From Rosa chinensis (taxonomy: Eukaryota; Streptophyta; Magnoliopsida; Rosales; Rosaceae), in the NCBI RefSeq assembly GCF_002994745.2, contig NC_037088.1, forward strand, positions 50,807,897-50,871,896: 64,000 bases of DNA, read 5' to 3'. How positions within the stretch are numbered: the first letter of the stretch is position 1; each line of letters begins with the position of its first letter. The notes beneath the pieces were generated by a model that did no database searches, was not told where the DNA came from, and worked only from the letters and a program-made list of their open reading frames with translations. Positions 22,466-33,362 of this stretch are shown here, one piece after another. The translations under genes and the position numbers were made by a program.

Positions 22466-25354
22466 TGTGATGCCCCGGAAATTCACAATTATTTTCCGAG
22501 GATTTTCCGGAATTAGTTTTATAACTGTTGGATGGTTTCGTGGCTCGTGGATGGAGCGGAAGTGTTTCGGGCGAATAATTAATTGAAGAATATGGTTTTA
22601 GGGGGGTTGCCAAAGGTTGACTTTTTATTCGTTGGGATTCTCCGAAAACTTCCTTCACGAAAGTTGTAGAGCGCGTCGATACGAGTTCGTGGACATGTAG
22701 AACGCGAGAATCAGAGTTCGTATGAGGAAGTTATGTCTATGGAAAGAAGTTTCCATTTTAGTATATATAGGAAAAATCAGAAAAATATATTCATTTTCCA
22801 CTTTCCTTTTCCGGAAACCATACACTCTCTCTCTCTTCTCTCTCGTCCGCGCCCTCAGAGTCGAAGATTTTCGACTGACCAGACCCGAACCCGGCCGACC
22901 CGACCCGGCTTTTCCGGCCGACTGCGGTGGTCTCTGGCCGTGAAACTTGGTCAGCAGGTTCGCCTCCTCCGTCTGGTCGTCCCTGTGGTGCCCTCTATCG
23001 CCGATTCTCTTCCACGGCGGCGCTGCAAGGTGGTGCAGCCTAGTGTTTTCGGACCCGGCCGGAAAACTCAACTCCGGCGACTTCATGGCTTCAGGCTTCC
23101 TTAGTTGAGTTCAGAGCAAGCTCGCTGATCGATCCATGGTGTTTGTTTGGATCGATTCACGTGAAACTTCGATCAACTCAGTTGGGATCACTGTTCACGG
23201 CTTGTGAGGTAGTTTTCGATCCCTTAGGCTTGTTTTCTGACTTCGATCCAGTTATGAAAGTTCACAAGCATGCTTAGATGAAGCTTTTTGATGTTGGGAG
23301 TTTTGTGAAATAATGTGTTTTTGGCCGGCGGCGGTGCACCACCGTCTGTGGTGGCGTTCCGGCGGTGTTCCGGCCACTTAAGGAATTGGTTTTGGTATTA
23401 TATATGTTCTACTCGTTGATACGAGCGTTTCGATATATAATATGCAAGTTTTGGAGTTCGTTTGGAATTGTTATGATTTTTGTAGTTTCATACCGACCAA
23501 TTTATGCTATCCGTGAGGATTTGAGCGTCCGATCGACTTGTGGTTTGGTCACATCGATCGTGGACGTATTCTGGAGACTTTGGGAGGTCTCGGATGTGGT
23601 TTCGCCTCATTTGGCGTCACCTTGGGAATTTTGGTTCGATTTAGGGTTTCGAACGTTATTCCTTGTGATTCGTTGACTGAATGAGAGCTGTAATTCCTTA
23701 GGTACGTGACGTAGTACTCCTTGGACGGCTATTTTGTGGATTGGCTGCCTTGTCCTGAATTGAAGACGCAGCGGGAGTTTCGAGGTGAGTAATCTCACGA
23801 AGTTCATTTCACGAACGGGAATACCCTTATTGTTTTGAGAGTTATTTAGTTAACTACAAACTATAGATGGTATTAGTGGCACTTTAGAGTAGATGATTAC
23901 GTGTGTGTATATATATATTATGGGATGTATATATATACATACGTATTCATGTATTAGTAAATATATGTTTACGTGAAATATATATGTTTTGGTGGTTTGT
24001 GGATTGATGAAAACAATATGCATGAAATGATGCTTTTTATTGTTTTGGGGTGTGGCTTTTGGAAAACAAATGATTTGTGGAAATGATTGATTTCGATTTG
24101 TTTTGAAAAGCGTTGAGATTTGAGAAAAGTGTTGAGATTTGGGTATGAAAACAATAGGCATGAATTGATGCTTTTTATTGTTTTGTGTTATGGCTTTTTC
24201 GGAAAACAATAATTATGGAAATGTTGATTTCGATTGTTTTCAAAAGCGTTGTGATTTGTGTAACATTTTGGGTCCAATGCGACTCCTTTAATGTTTTGCT
24301 CCAAGGGACATTGCGGCCCGAGGATCGAAGGTCTGAGACCTTGGGCAGAATATCAGGTGACCACGTCTTTGGCCGGACAAGTGGTTACGTTTTCAGTTAG
24401 AGCTCTAATCTGTCTGCCATATAGGTAATTCATGGGGTAACGGGAATTGGTTATTTACAACTCATGACATTACGTATTTTTAGGGAACAAGGTGTGAGTT
24501 ACTTCCTTATTAATGGTTTTTAAGGGGACAAGGTGTGAGTTGTTTTCCTTATTAACGTTTTGATAGAAATCAAGGTGTGAGTTGCTTTCTATGGTACGCT
24601 TATGGTACAACTGATAGAATTCAAGGTGTGAGTTGTTTTCTATGTTTTACTGATAGAATTCAAGGTGTGAGTTGCTTTCTATGGTACGCTTATGGTACAA
24701 CTGATAGAATTCAAGGTGTGAGTTGTTTTCTATGTTTTATTGATAGAATTCAAGTGTGGGTTGTTTTCTATGTTTCGTTTTAAAAGGAAACAAGGTGTGA
24801 GTTGCTTTCTTTTATTTCGATTTGAAAGGAAATTAAAGTGTGAGTTATTCTCCTTATTTCGTGTTTTAAGGAATCAAAGCGTGAGTTGTTTTCCTTATTT
24901 TTGGCGTGAGTTGTGTGTGGTTTGAGTTACTCATACGGGCTTGCAAAAGCTTACCGGGTTTGTTGTGTGGCAACCCGGTACACTATTCAAACGGTGTAGG
25001 GGTTAATCCTGCAGGTTAGGATAATCGGGGTTGAAGCTGAGGTAGCGCCTTTGCAGCTTTACGGTAGGAAGCCCTTTTTATAACTTTACCGTCTATAAGG
25101 ACTTCCGTTGTATAGTTAACTCTGAGCTGTATTTACGTTTTATTTTGTTGTTGACAATTTAATTCGTATGCTTGTGTAATATAACTCTATGGACGAGTGT
25201 ATATTAACTTTGAGGGTTCAGGGCATCAATATCTGTGTAAGTTAAAGGGGAAAAAGATTCCAGGTATTTTGTATTGATGACTGGACGTTCACGCATATAT
25301 AATTATGGGGTTATATATATCGATTTTCATGTGTGTAAAATCAGGGGCGTGACA
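22466..25354 (+). repeat. 3' LTR (2889 bp)
   Basis: Near-identical to 17439-20312. It is 15 bp longer because of an extra CCGAACCCGGCCGAC-like block at about 22885, next to a GACCCGACCCG repeat. By eye about 14 single-base changes separate the two LTRs (for example near 22525, 22642, 22699-22712, 22736 and 23124). Confidence 0.93.
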
Positions 25355-25377
25355 TATATAGTGGTCTTATTAATCTC

Positions 25378-25660
25378 CCCCCGCTTGGAAAATGGACTCC
25401 AACCGCTTGCATGTGCAGCATGCAGACTTGCAGACCCACCCTCAGTGGAAGCTGACACCATCGACTTAGAGCCTCCGCAAATAGGCACCACTGGCAAGCT
25501 TTTGCGATTGTTCCTCTTGCCACGGGGCCTTCATTTCCTCTTGTAAAACTTAGGAGCTGAGGTCACAGTCACATCCACCAGGCCCTCTGAAGAGAACTTC
25601 AAACCGAGATTTTCCGGCTACAGATTGACTGAATGAGGGCCAAACTGTGTTTGAATTCCG
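25378..25660 (-). mobile_element. LINE relic, homologous to 15480-15745
   Basis: About 270 bp are similar at roughly 90% by eye to the 3' part of the LINE-derived retroposon at 15480-15745, in the same orientation (shared GGACTCCAACCGCTTGCATG). It probably belonged to one relic with the T-rich end at 17366-17433, later split by the LTR retrotransposon. Confidence 0.7.
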
Positions 25661-26300
25661 TTCATCAACAGCTTGAATTCTGTTCAGATCCAGTTCCCTC
25701 AAGGCTTCTCTCCCGCTGCTCCAGCTTGCCTATGCCTCCTCCATCCACCTGGATTTTCTCTTCAAATTCAACAAGGATATGCCACAGTTCCAAAATTGCC
25801 CGATTCCGTCACGCCTCTGACGGTTCCTGATTCTCTTGTGAACTGGAACTGGCCACCTCTTCTTCTATTGGTTAGTCATATACACAAATCCATCTATTCT
25901 TACTTCCCAGAGATAAGTCATAATTTTTGGAAAAAAGCTTGAGATAAATGATCATGTTTAGCTTCCCTTGGTTAGGTTTGTTGCTATCTGCAAGTGTTGT
26001 TTTTTTTAATGGGAGGGATTTTTTTTTGCCTCAAATACTAAATTGGTGAATTCAGGTAAAAGAAATGAAGGAAATGCTGATATTGAGAACATGTCAATTT
26101 TTAGGTAACATAAAATTGGTTCTGTTTTGGGACGTAGGTGGGGGCTTTGAAATGTGCATTGTGGCTTGCTGCTTTGGTACAAATCTGGAATAATGAAGGT
26201 ATTACTGATGATAAAGGGTATGTCTCTCAACTTGTGCAAAGATCTATTAACTTGATTAAGAGCCTAAAGAGGCATTCAAGTTGTTCTTCAATAATGAAGG
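25661..26300. other. Unassigned DNA between LINE relic and DUF241 pseudogene
   Basis: The plus frame at 25673-25942 and the frame at 26138-26332 resemble no family I recognise. No transposon ends are seen. Confidence 0.3.
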
Positions 26301-26309
26301 TGTTACTGA

Positions 26310-26690
26310 TGTTTTTGTCTTATGACACATGAAGTGCAATGCAACATCCACCTTCTCAAGCTCATTCGTTTATGTGACTTCTTCACCTTTACAGGCTACT
26401 TTTCTGGGCTACACCAGCTTTGAAGCTAATGATCAAGTGCTTGACTTTGATTTGAAATCTGAACCAGCTATAAAGGAAAACAAGGATTCAAACATGGCAG
26501 AGGTGCCTGCATCTAACTCTTTCAACATCTTCACAAAGGCTGGAGTCTCATGAGTTTTGTCTGTGCTCGTTCTTTCTCTGAGCTTTGAGGCTTTATTGAT
26601 TGCCTTCTTGACATCCTTCCTACAGGTATGGTATTTTGGAACCTCACTCATGAAGCTCATGTCAACTCCCCGTCTTCTACGCATAATCAA
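26310..26690 (-). pseudogene. DUF241 (BPS1-like) protein fragment
   Basis: The minus strand encodes MRRRRGVDMSFMSEVPKYH, RKDVKKAINKASK, ETPAFVKMLKELDAGTSAMF and ESLFSFIAGS. Past a stop it continues with SLASKLV and NELEKVDVALHFMCHKT. This order of blocks is that of the C-terminal half of plant DUF241 proteins (the group of At4g35690-type genes). The N-terminal half is missing, stops lie at about 26430 and 26405, and the last conserved block cannot be found. It is a decayed copy; function of the family is poorly known. Confidence 0.7.
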
Positions 26691-27029
26691 TCGAAGTTCA
26701 TGTGTGCATTCCTTTTACGGCCTGTTGGTTCAGCAGCAAAAGAAGAAACTTAATAGTAACAAAGGGGTGTGATGTTGATGGCAAGCTGTTTGAGCAAGCA
26801 TGGTTATGTGATCCTGGGTTTAAAGGAAAGGCAACCATTTTCTTTTATTGGAAAAGTGAAGTCCTTGTACTTACTGATTGTTCAATACAGTGAAGTAGTT
26901 TGCCTTGTTCGATTCCCATTTTCCATTGCTGAATATATATGACACAGTTTGAGAGTCAAGAGCACTTATGACTCAATGAGTGGCAACATGATTTTGGCCC
27001 TCTATTTTCCCAGTGTTTTCCTTCATGAA

Positions 27030-27070
<41 letters not shown>
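27030..27070. repeat. (AT)n microsatellite
   Basis: About 19 uninterrupted AT units. Confidence 0.95.
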
Positions 27071-27418
27071 CTAATACCAGTTACCTTTTGTATAGCTCAA
27101 CTAAAATTCTATGTGTTACTTGGAGAATTATAGTTTGTATAAATTCTGAGGTTTATCTTGCACTCTTGCAATTTTATAAAAAAAAATCTATCGGCTAATA
27201 TTCGGTTCACCTTCAATTGTTATTATGTGCTCTTTCTAATCAAACAAGTTTTATTATTATTTTTTTCATATGAGACTGCGGTTTCCCATTTGTATTCCTG
27301 CAAGCTTCATTAATGAAACTCCTCTCCTTAAAAAAAGAAAAAGACGCTAGTTTATAAAAGCAAAATATATGAAAAATGTTTCAATTTGAGTTCATTACTA
27401 ATATTAGAAGCATTTTAT

Positions 27419-27734
27419 GGCATGTTTACTTACTTGGAATTGGAGGGAATGACGACGGAGTAAAAGTATTCCTGCGTTTACTAACACATAAAGGAATCAA
27501 AATGATTTCGGATAAAAGTATTCATGCGTTTACTAACACATGAAGGAATCAGAATAAATTTAGGTCCCACCTCTTTATAAGGAATGAATTCCTGAATACT
27601 CAAGAATTTGATTACGAAGGGGGGAGATGAGTTTAGGAATCAACTCCTCTGGAATCAATACCAATTGCTTTCTTCTCTCATTCCAGTCGTCTCCGATTCA
27701 TGATTAGTTTCCATTCCAAGTAAGTAAACGTGTC
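27419..27734. mobile_element. MITE with 22-bp terminal inverted repeats
   Basis: The left end GTTTACTTACTTGGAAT (27424-27440) is repeated inverted as ATTCCAAGTAAGTAAAC (27713-27729). The match extends outwards with two changes to 22 bp. The interior, about 270 bp, is non-coding and has internal repeats (TTTACTAACACATAAAGGAA twice). The size and structure are those of a miniature inverted-repeat element. No clear target duplication was found, so the superfamily is open. Confidence 0.75.
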
Positions 27735-28540
27735 ATTAGTATTCATGTCTTTTTTGGTAATTATTTACAACCACAACTTTTTGCGTTAAGTTTACCAAAC
27801 ATCTTCAAACTGCTTTTTATTCTCACAGCACTTTTAAAAAATAGTTTACCAAACACTCACTGCTTTCTCTCACAGCAAAACCAAAAGCACTTCTGACCAC
27901 AGCAAAACTAAAAAGTACTTTTGACCACAACACATTAATCCCAAACTAAGCCCAAGTCTTTAAAATGATATGCCTGTTATTCTGAGTTGGTCTTTGCCAC
28001 CATGTCCCCCCGTGCTACTCAAAAGTAATTGAATAATATAGATAGGTTCGAAACCACCCTTCAAAAGAAAACAGAAGGATTGATCTCACCAATTTGTCCT
28101 CGATTGCTGGTCATCAGGTGCTGCAACTGCTACTTGCCAGTTGCCACTTGAAAATTAGATGAATCATCAAAATTGACGCCTTGATAGTAACTAGTACATT
28201 GGCTATGTCATTATAATTTAGAAAGCAAATCAATTATTAAAAAAGAATTTGAGTTAATCAACGCGCTCCCTGATTTAATACACAGGTGCTCGATCGTTAA
28301 ATTTATCTCGTTCTTATACCTCTTTTCATGGAGCCTTTTGTTCTTCGCAATTCGATTTCTTTGTTAATTTTGCAGAAATAAACAAGATGATGTTACAAAA
28401 TCAGAACAGTTTTATACATTCATACTCCAGCAAACATATATAGGTCACAAAACCAAGCATCAAGAACCATGAATACAACATATAAACTAACATATATAAT
28501 TAGCATCATATATCTCTCATGGCTAGAAAGAACTAACGAT
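27735..28540. other. Spacer with a possible second MITE piece
   Basis: 27775-27960 has repeated AGTTTACCAAACA and ACAGCA(A)AAC(T/C) motifs like the ends of small hAT-type elements, but no paired terminal repeat was found. The rest is AT-rich with no gene. Confidence 0.3.
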
Positions 28541-28552
28541 TAAGAAATAAGT

Positions 28553-28795
28553 CTAGTACGACCACAAGAAGGCTCCCATGGCAAACTTCCTCTTCTGCTC
28601 AACGTCTCCGGAGATCGGCAGCCCATACTCTTTAAGCAAACACTCGAGCCTCCACTCCGGCATGGTCTCGTAGTCCGATTTGGTGTACCTTGGATAGTGC
28701 AGAGGCATCTGAAAATACCCACATAGCTTGCTGCTGTGATGGCCATTCTGTTGATGCCTAGACGTCGACACCGATTCCATGCCGCCTCCACTCAT
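28553..28795 (-). CDS. Small DUF7722-like protein, copy 3
   Basis: This is an 80-aa protein: MSGGGMESVSTSRHQQNGHH, then YFQMPLHYPRYTKSDYETMP, EWRLECLLKEYGLPISGDVE, ending AMGAFLWSY. It is the best-preserved member of the trio and is used to judge the starts of the other two. No introns. Upstream on the gene strand are a GA-rich leader (28810-28838 on the plus strand is a CT run), a TATA box CTATAAATA (28861-28869) and the shared box at 28928. This order looks like a complete compact promoter. Function unknown. Confidence 0.8.
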   Translation of the reverse strand: MSGGGMESVSTSRHQQNGHHSSKLCGYFQMPLHYPRYTKSDYETMPEWRLECLLKEYGLPISGDVEQKRKFAMGAFLWSY

Positions 28796-28806
28796 AGTTT
28801 TCTCCT

Positions 28807-28839
<33 letters not shown>

Positions 28840-28860
28840 GTTATATGAAATGGGGGGAGG

Positions 28861-28869
28861 TATTTATAG
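28861..28869 (-). promoter_or_regulatory. TATA box of DUF7722-like copy 3
   Basis: CTATAAATA on the gene strand, about 66 bp before the ATG and about 60 bp downstream of the shared box, fits a plant core promoter. Confidence 0.65.
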
Positions 28870-28927
28870 AGGTTGCATGTGGAAGCCTGCACCAGAGGTT
28901 AGGAAGGATTAGGAATTAAATACCGTG

Positions 28928-28950
28928 TGCTGTGCTTTGTCCAGGTTGTA
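28928..28950 (-). promoter_or_regulatory. Shared upstream box, copy 5 (DUF7722-like copy 3)
   Basis: The plus strand reads TGC followed by TGTGCTTTGTCCAGGTTGTA, one change from the boxes at 12758 and 14005 although the gene is 15 kb away. That argues for constraint. Confidence 0.65.
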
Positions 28951-30745
28951 AAAATATCAGGTTTATTGAGAAAACAAAGTTTCCGAATTGAGCTAGGCAT
29001 TCTACAAATCTTGGACAGCAAGCTAGCTTTTGACACTTCGATAAAGTAATTGTTTTGTGGTATAATAACTTTCCCAACTGAACCGCCCAAAGATTTTTAT
29101 GGTGGTATTATGATTTCTCACTTCTTCTACCAAACAAACCTAAATAATTCCTCTCCCCAACCACTTTTCTCTCATTTTCTCCTTGAGGTAGGCCCTTGAG
29201 ATCCATCATTGTGTACCAAATCAAATGACCACATCCAATTAATGAAAGAAAGTCAGTAGGGACGTTCGATAAGAGGAGTGATCGAAGAACCAGAAGATTG
29301 AGAGGACGACTTAAAAGTCAAGAATTGGTATCGAAATAGCCGCGGGGTGAGGAAAATTGATTCCTAAAAAATTAAAATCAAATTTTACATGGTCTAATCA
29401 TTCTCGTTCTTACAAATATGAAATGTTTATTTACTTAAACTTAATAAAAACAAAATAAGACAAATGTATGACCTCATTTGCTTCTATTACTTATGAACAA
29501 ATGGAAGAATTCGACATCAAATTAAAGAAGAAACTCCCTCGTTGATAACACCAAATTCAATATCCAAAGTCTTATTGAAGTTGATGGCTATGACTCATCA
29601 CCAGTATACTAAATGCAACCATTAACTTGGCGTTTTCATTAGACACTGTCCACACAATTATTAATTAGCCCATTCCCACAATCAAGTACGCGTATCAGCA
29701 TATATATTGCTCATAATGAGCCATTCAGGAAGTAGAAGATGCTAGAAGCAAGAAATAGAGGCCACGGATGGTGGCTTAGCTTGACCCTCACACCATTCAT
29801 TGGCGGTAGGTGGAAGCTGGTAAGATTAGCGGTCTAGCTGGATGAGACTCACGCCCTAAGTCCAGTCACCACAAGGCTAGCGCAACATTAATATATGGGT
29901 TTCAAATCATGGGTAATACAATTTGAACTTTGCATCTTGTATGTGTTCAGTGAACTTGACTAATCTAGCATCTTTTAAGAATCATTGATATTTGTAAAAC
30001 AAAACTTAAAAAACTCTCTCTTTGACCTAGACGCTTTTTGGTCAGTTCCCGTCAAGGTTCATGCCCTGTCCGACGACACGCACTCGTGGCAACGTCGTCG
30101 GACGAGCCAAAGTGGACTTAGTGTCTGGTGGTGGAGGATGTAGGATTAAACCCAGTCGGTGTAAAGGATGCGCGGTGGTGGTTTTGATGTCCAGATCGCG
30201 AGGAGGCTTCGTCGGGGATGAGCAGTGCCGATTAGGTGCTGGCTGGTAGGGCTGGTGTCCATCTCACCAAGATCGGAGGCCGGACAGCATGAGGGAAGGT
30301 CGCCTAAAGGTGACGAGTAGGTGGCGACGAGGATGGGTTCTAGTTTGGGTGTGCTCAGATCCGATCAGAGGGATCCAATTTGGTTTGGGTGTGCTCCGAT
30401 TCGGTTTAGAGCTGTTGTATATAGAGGGGTGATTGAGAGGGTGGTGGTGCTTGCCGGCGTTATGGGGATGATTGATGGATGCATGGTGGGATGGCTAGCC
30501 CTTGCTCGGAGCGGAGGGTTCGCCGCCGGTGGTGGGACGGCGAGGCTAGTGGTGCGATGATCACAGTAATCTGCACTTTTGGCTTGGGTTTGGTGTTTCT
30601 TGGGCCGGAGACTGTGCTCATACTAGTGCTTGGGCTCTGGACCCAAATTATCTTTCCTTTATGTGTTATTTTTTTTTAATTTTAGTAAAATGCGGCTTTA
30701 TGTTGGCAATAAGTCTTTACCACTTTATGGTAGCGCGATGTGGGC
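28951..30745. other. Intergenic; GC-richer patch at 30050-30660 unassigned
   Basis: 28951-30050 is AT-rich without genes. 30050-30660 is richer in G and T, with frames on the plus strand full of Gly, Val and Arg (for example 30321-30560). It resembles the degenerate 3' parts of plant LINEs, but no motif proves it. Confidence 0.3.
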
Positions 30746-30747
30746 TT

Positions 30748-30826
30748 GGTCTCGAACTGCTGACTCAGTGCGCCTTGTCTGGCCTCCTAGTGGAGACAAG
30801 GTGCACTGAGTGAGCAGTTCGAGATC
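30748..30826. repeat. 33-bp inverted repeat (foldback)
   Basis: Arms 30748-30780 and 30794-30826 pair at 30 of 33 positions around a 13-nt loop. The right arm contains GTGCACTGAGTGAGCAGTTC followed by GAGATC. A short direct repeat CCTCCTAGTGG lies in the loop and again at about 30841. Confidence 0.8.
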
Positions 30827-31320
30827 AAATGGACGCAACCTCCTAGTGGTAGGATGAAATGGAGTGCCGCCTGATTTGTTTCAATGCAGCAATATAATGG
30901 GAAAGCTATGCTATTTGTAATGATGCTTCTTTGTTATAGAGTTATCTTTCCATTATGTAAACGCTTTGTTAAAGCAAATGGAGTAGCCAGTAGTACATTC
31001 TTTGTTAATTGATGCATGTTAGAATACATAAATTTTGTGGAGACTCCTGATATTATTTTAGGATGTTTTCTCGATGCTTATTATAATATGGGGTTCAGGC
31101 TTTATGTCTCCCTCTTGTATTTTGCAATGAAAATTTGTCTATTTACCCTAATTCTAGGGTCATTTATCCCACTTATCCCATTAAGTTTTTTTAAGGGGCC
31201 GTGACCACTTACCCAATTTCAGCTTAAAAATTACCCACTTACTCCACTAAGAGTTTTTTAACCTCATTTACCCAATCTAACATCTATTGACAGTTTTTCC
31301 TCTAATAATTAAATTGAAAC

Positions 31321-31324
<4 letters not shown>

Positions 31325-31382
<58 letters not shown>
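31325..31382. repeat. (CT)n microsatellite
   Basis: About 29 CT units without interruption. Reading frames across it are artefacts. Confidence 0.95.
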
Positions 31383-31385
<3 letters not shown>

Positions 31386-32204
31386 AGGTCATTGCAGGAA
31401 CTTCGTCAACACCTTCCGATTACGTCCTCTGCAACCTCCAAGTCCGATTACTTCCTCTTCTTTATCTTTCTCTGTTGTCCCTCTGCCCTCAATATCTGAT
31501 CGGCGGTGTGCTGGATCAGTTACCGTCGCAGTCGACCTTAATTGCATCTCCGATCCCGAGCACCACCGCCACGCGAAGAAGACGTAAGAAGAAGAGGATC
31601 ATCGCAATTGCAGCCTCTGCAGGCCCTGGAGTTCAGGTCTGGGTTTTGTTCCAGGTCAGGGCTCGCACCGGCGTCGTCTACCAAAGCTCATGGAGGCCAC
31701 TCTAGTCTCGATCAGGCCAGTCCTTCAATCTCGTCGCCCAAAAGTCATTCTTTCCGACCTCGCTTCCTGATTTCGGTTGCCGACCAATTCAACGTCTGCA
31801 TATTTTGTTTATTTGGTCTGAGATCGATGACGTCTACACCATTCCTTTTTCTTTTCTTTTTTTGGGCAGACCACATGCCACAAGTTGTCTAGTATGAGAA
31901 AATATGCAGAAAAAAATGTTTTAATTCCAGTTATGTGCTAGAATAGCATCTGTTTGGTAGATTTTGTAGATTTGTGACTGCCTGTACTAATATTTAACTA
32001 TTGTAATCGTCTTGTTGCAAGTTTATTGGGGGGCAATAATAAGATTACTGGGGGGCAATAATAAGATTATTTATTTGGATAAACCTACTAAAACTTTCAA
32101 AATTAAAAACATCTTCATTTTTCACTAATTGTTGATCCCCAATAAACTTGTAATTGGGGACAATAATATGATTACTGGGTATTATTGGGGGGTAATAAAA
32201 TCAG

Positions 32205-32350
32205 ACGCCGGAATCCAGTCACTAATCCAGTAGGCGGATTCTGGATTTCGGTGACCGGTTGCCGGATTCCGGTCACCAGTCGGCAGTCGTCGAATTCTGA
32301 TCACCAGTCGCCGGAGTCCGATCACTGGTCACCAGAGTCCGGCAAGGTCT
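32205..32350 (+). repeat. Degenerate tandem repeat, unit about 21 bp
   Basis: Variants of TCACCAGTCGCCGGAATCCG follow one another about six times. Related sequence is at 32690-32760. Confidence 0.6.
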
Positions 32351-32837
32351 CCGATGACTTCTCTCTCTAAGTGACAAAGAAGGAGAGGGCAAAATTGTCC
32401 CAAAAATAAATAAAAAGGAATAAAAAAAAAACTTAATTGGGTATTAGGGAAATGATCTCTTAAGAGTGTTTGGGTAAGTGGGGTTAATTAACCCCAAAAT
32501 TGGGTAAATGATCATTTCCCATTTGTTTAATTCCCCCTTACCCATGAAGACTTTAATAAGGTATTCCTTAATACATAATTATATTTTTTTAAATATTTTT
32601 TTAGACTATTTTACCCTCAACCATTTGTTACATAGAGAGAGAGAGAATGGAAGAGAGAGAAGCTATAAGATACTTCACTGGAGTCCAGTCACTGGCCGCC
32701 GGATTAAGGCCAACGATCGCTGGAATCCGGTCACCTGTCGCGACCCACCGGACTTCTCTAAAAACCTCGCAGGAGGTCCCCAAAGAGATTGTTAGAGATC
32801 TCATAAGTAGCCGAAAAAGTTTATTGCCCCTAAATAG

Positions 32838-32882
32838 ACCTCTATTGCCCCCCAATAAAGGTTTATTGGGGGCAATAGAGGT
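32838..32882. repeat. Near-perfect hairpin, 20-21-bp arms
   Basis: CCTCTATTGCCCCCCAATAA pairs with TTATTGGGGGCAATAGAGG around AGGT, with one extra C on the left arm. The same TTATTGGGGGCAATA word recurs at 32024-32060. Confidence 0.8.
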
Positions 32883-33118
32883 TTATTAAACCTCGCCGGA
32901 AGTCCCCAAAGAGGTTCCGCCTCAACCTGCTCTTCTCGTGGTCGTCGATCTTGATAGATATCGACGTGTACTCCCTAACGATGCCAGCGACCCAACTGAC
33001 CCAAGGAGACAAACTCTTGAAGCCACATGACCCGTACCGAAATCATCCGAGAAGCTCCTGCACTCAATGTCGACGAGCTAGACCTGAAACCAGCACGAAA
33101 GGAGGAAGGAAGGCTTCG

Positions 33119-33195
33119 ATGCCGGCGAGGCTGGATGTGGAGGACGTGCAGCGTGAGGTGGCGATAATGAAGCACCTGCCCAAGAATTCGAGAAT
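33119..33195 (+). pseudogene. Possible protein-kinase (CDPK-like) fragment
   Basis: Within a longer frame, ARLDVEDVQREVAIMKHLPK resembles the alpha-C helix region of calcium-dependent protein kinases (…VEDVRREVxIMxHLP…). Only about 22 residues match and the flanks do not continue the kinase domain. It sits inside the presumed Mutator-like region, so it may be a captured exon piece. Confidence 0.35.
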
Positions 33196-33228
33196 TACCT
33201 GCCATGTTGCAGGGAAACTTTTTCCGGC

Positions 33229-33240
33229 GAAGGGGGGGGG

Positions 33241-33319
<79 letters not shown>

Positions 33320-33362
33320 TTTTTCCTGCGAAGGGGGAGGGGAGAGAGAGAGAGAGAGAGAA
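33229..33362. repeat. Poly-G and (GA)n microsatellites
   Basis: A G13 run is followed by about 36 GA units (33243-33315). After a 25-bp copy of the left flank (AACTTTTTCC-GCGAAGGGG), a shorter GA run follows at 33343-33360. The flank copy indicates a local duplication. Confidence 0.9.

Larger units (their letters stand above)
17434..25359 (+). mobile_element. Complete Gypsy-type LTR retrotransposon encoding only gag
   Basis: The element spans 17439-25354 and is flanked by the 5-bp target duplication TATAT (17434-17438 and 25355-25359). The LTRs start TGTGATGCCCCGG and end GGGGCGTGACA. A primer-binding site complementary to initiator tRNA-Met (TGGTATCAGAGC, 20316-20327) and a polypurine tract (AAGGGGGGTAGAA, 22453-22465) are in the right places. 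The interior is only 2.15 kb and holds gag; protease is cut short and reverse transcriptase, RNase H and integrase are absent. By eye the LTRs differ by about 14 substitutions and one 15-bp indel, so insertion is recent. Similar gag-only elements have been described as TR-GAG. Mobility would need enzymes from a related full-length element. Confidence 0.93.

Noticed and set aside
26138..26332. Plus-strand frame at 26138-26332 as a gene
   Set aside because: No motif. It overlaps the antisense side of the DUF241 relic's decayed end.
28044..28060. GGTTCGAAACC-like word as a tRNA T-arm or Pol III B box
   Set aside because: No matching acceptor, D or anticodon arms around it. I found no convincing tRNA, rRNA or snRNA in the window.
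31287..31499. Frame with long Ser-Leu run
   Set aside because: It translates a (CT)n microsatellite.
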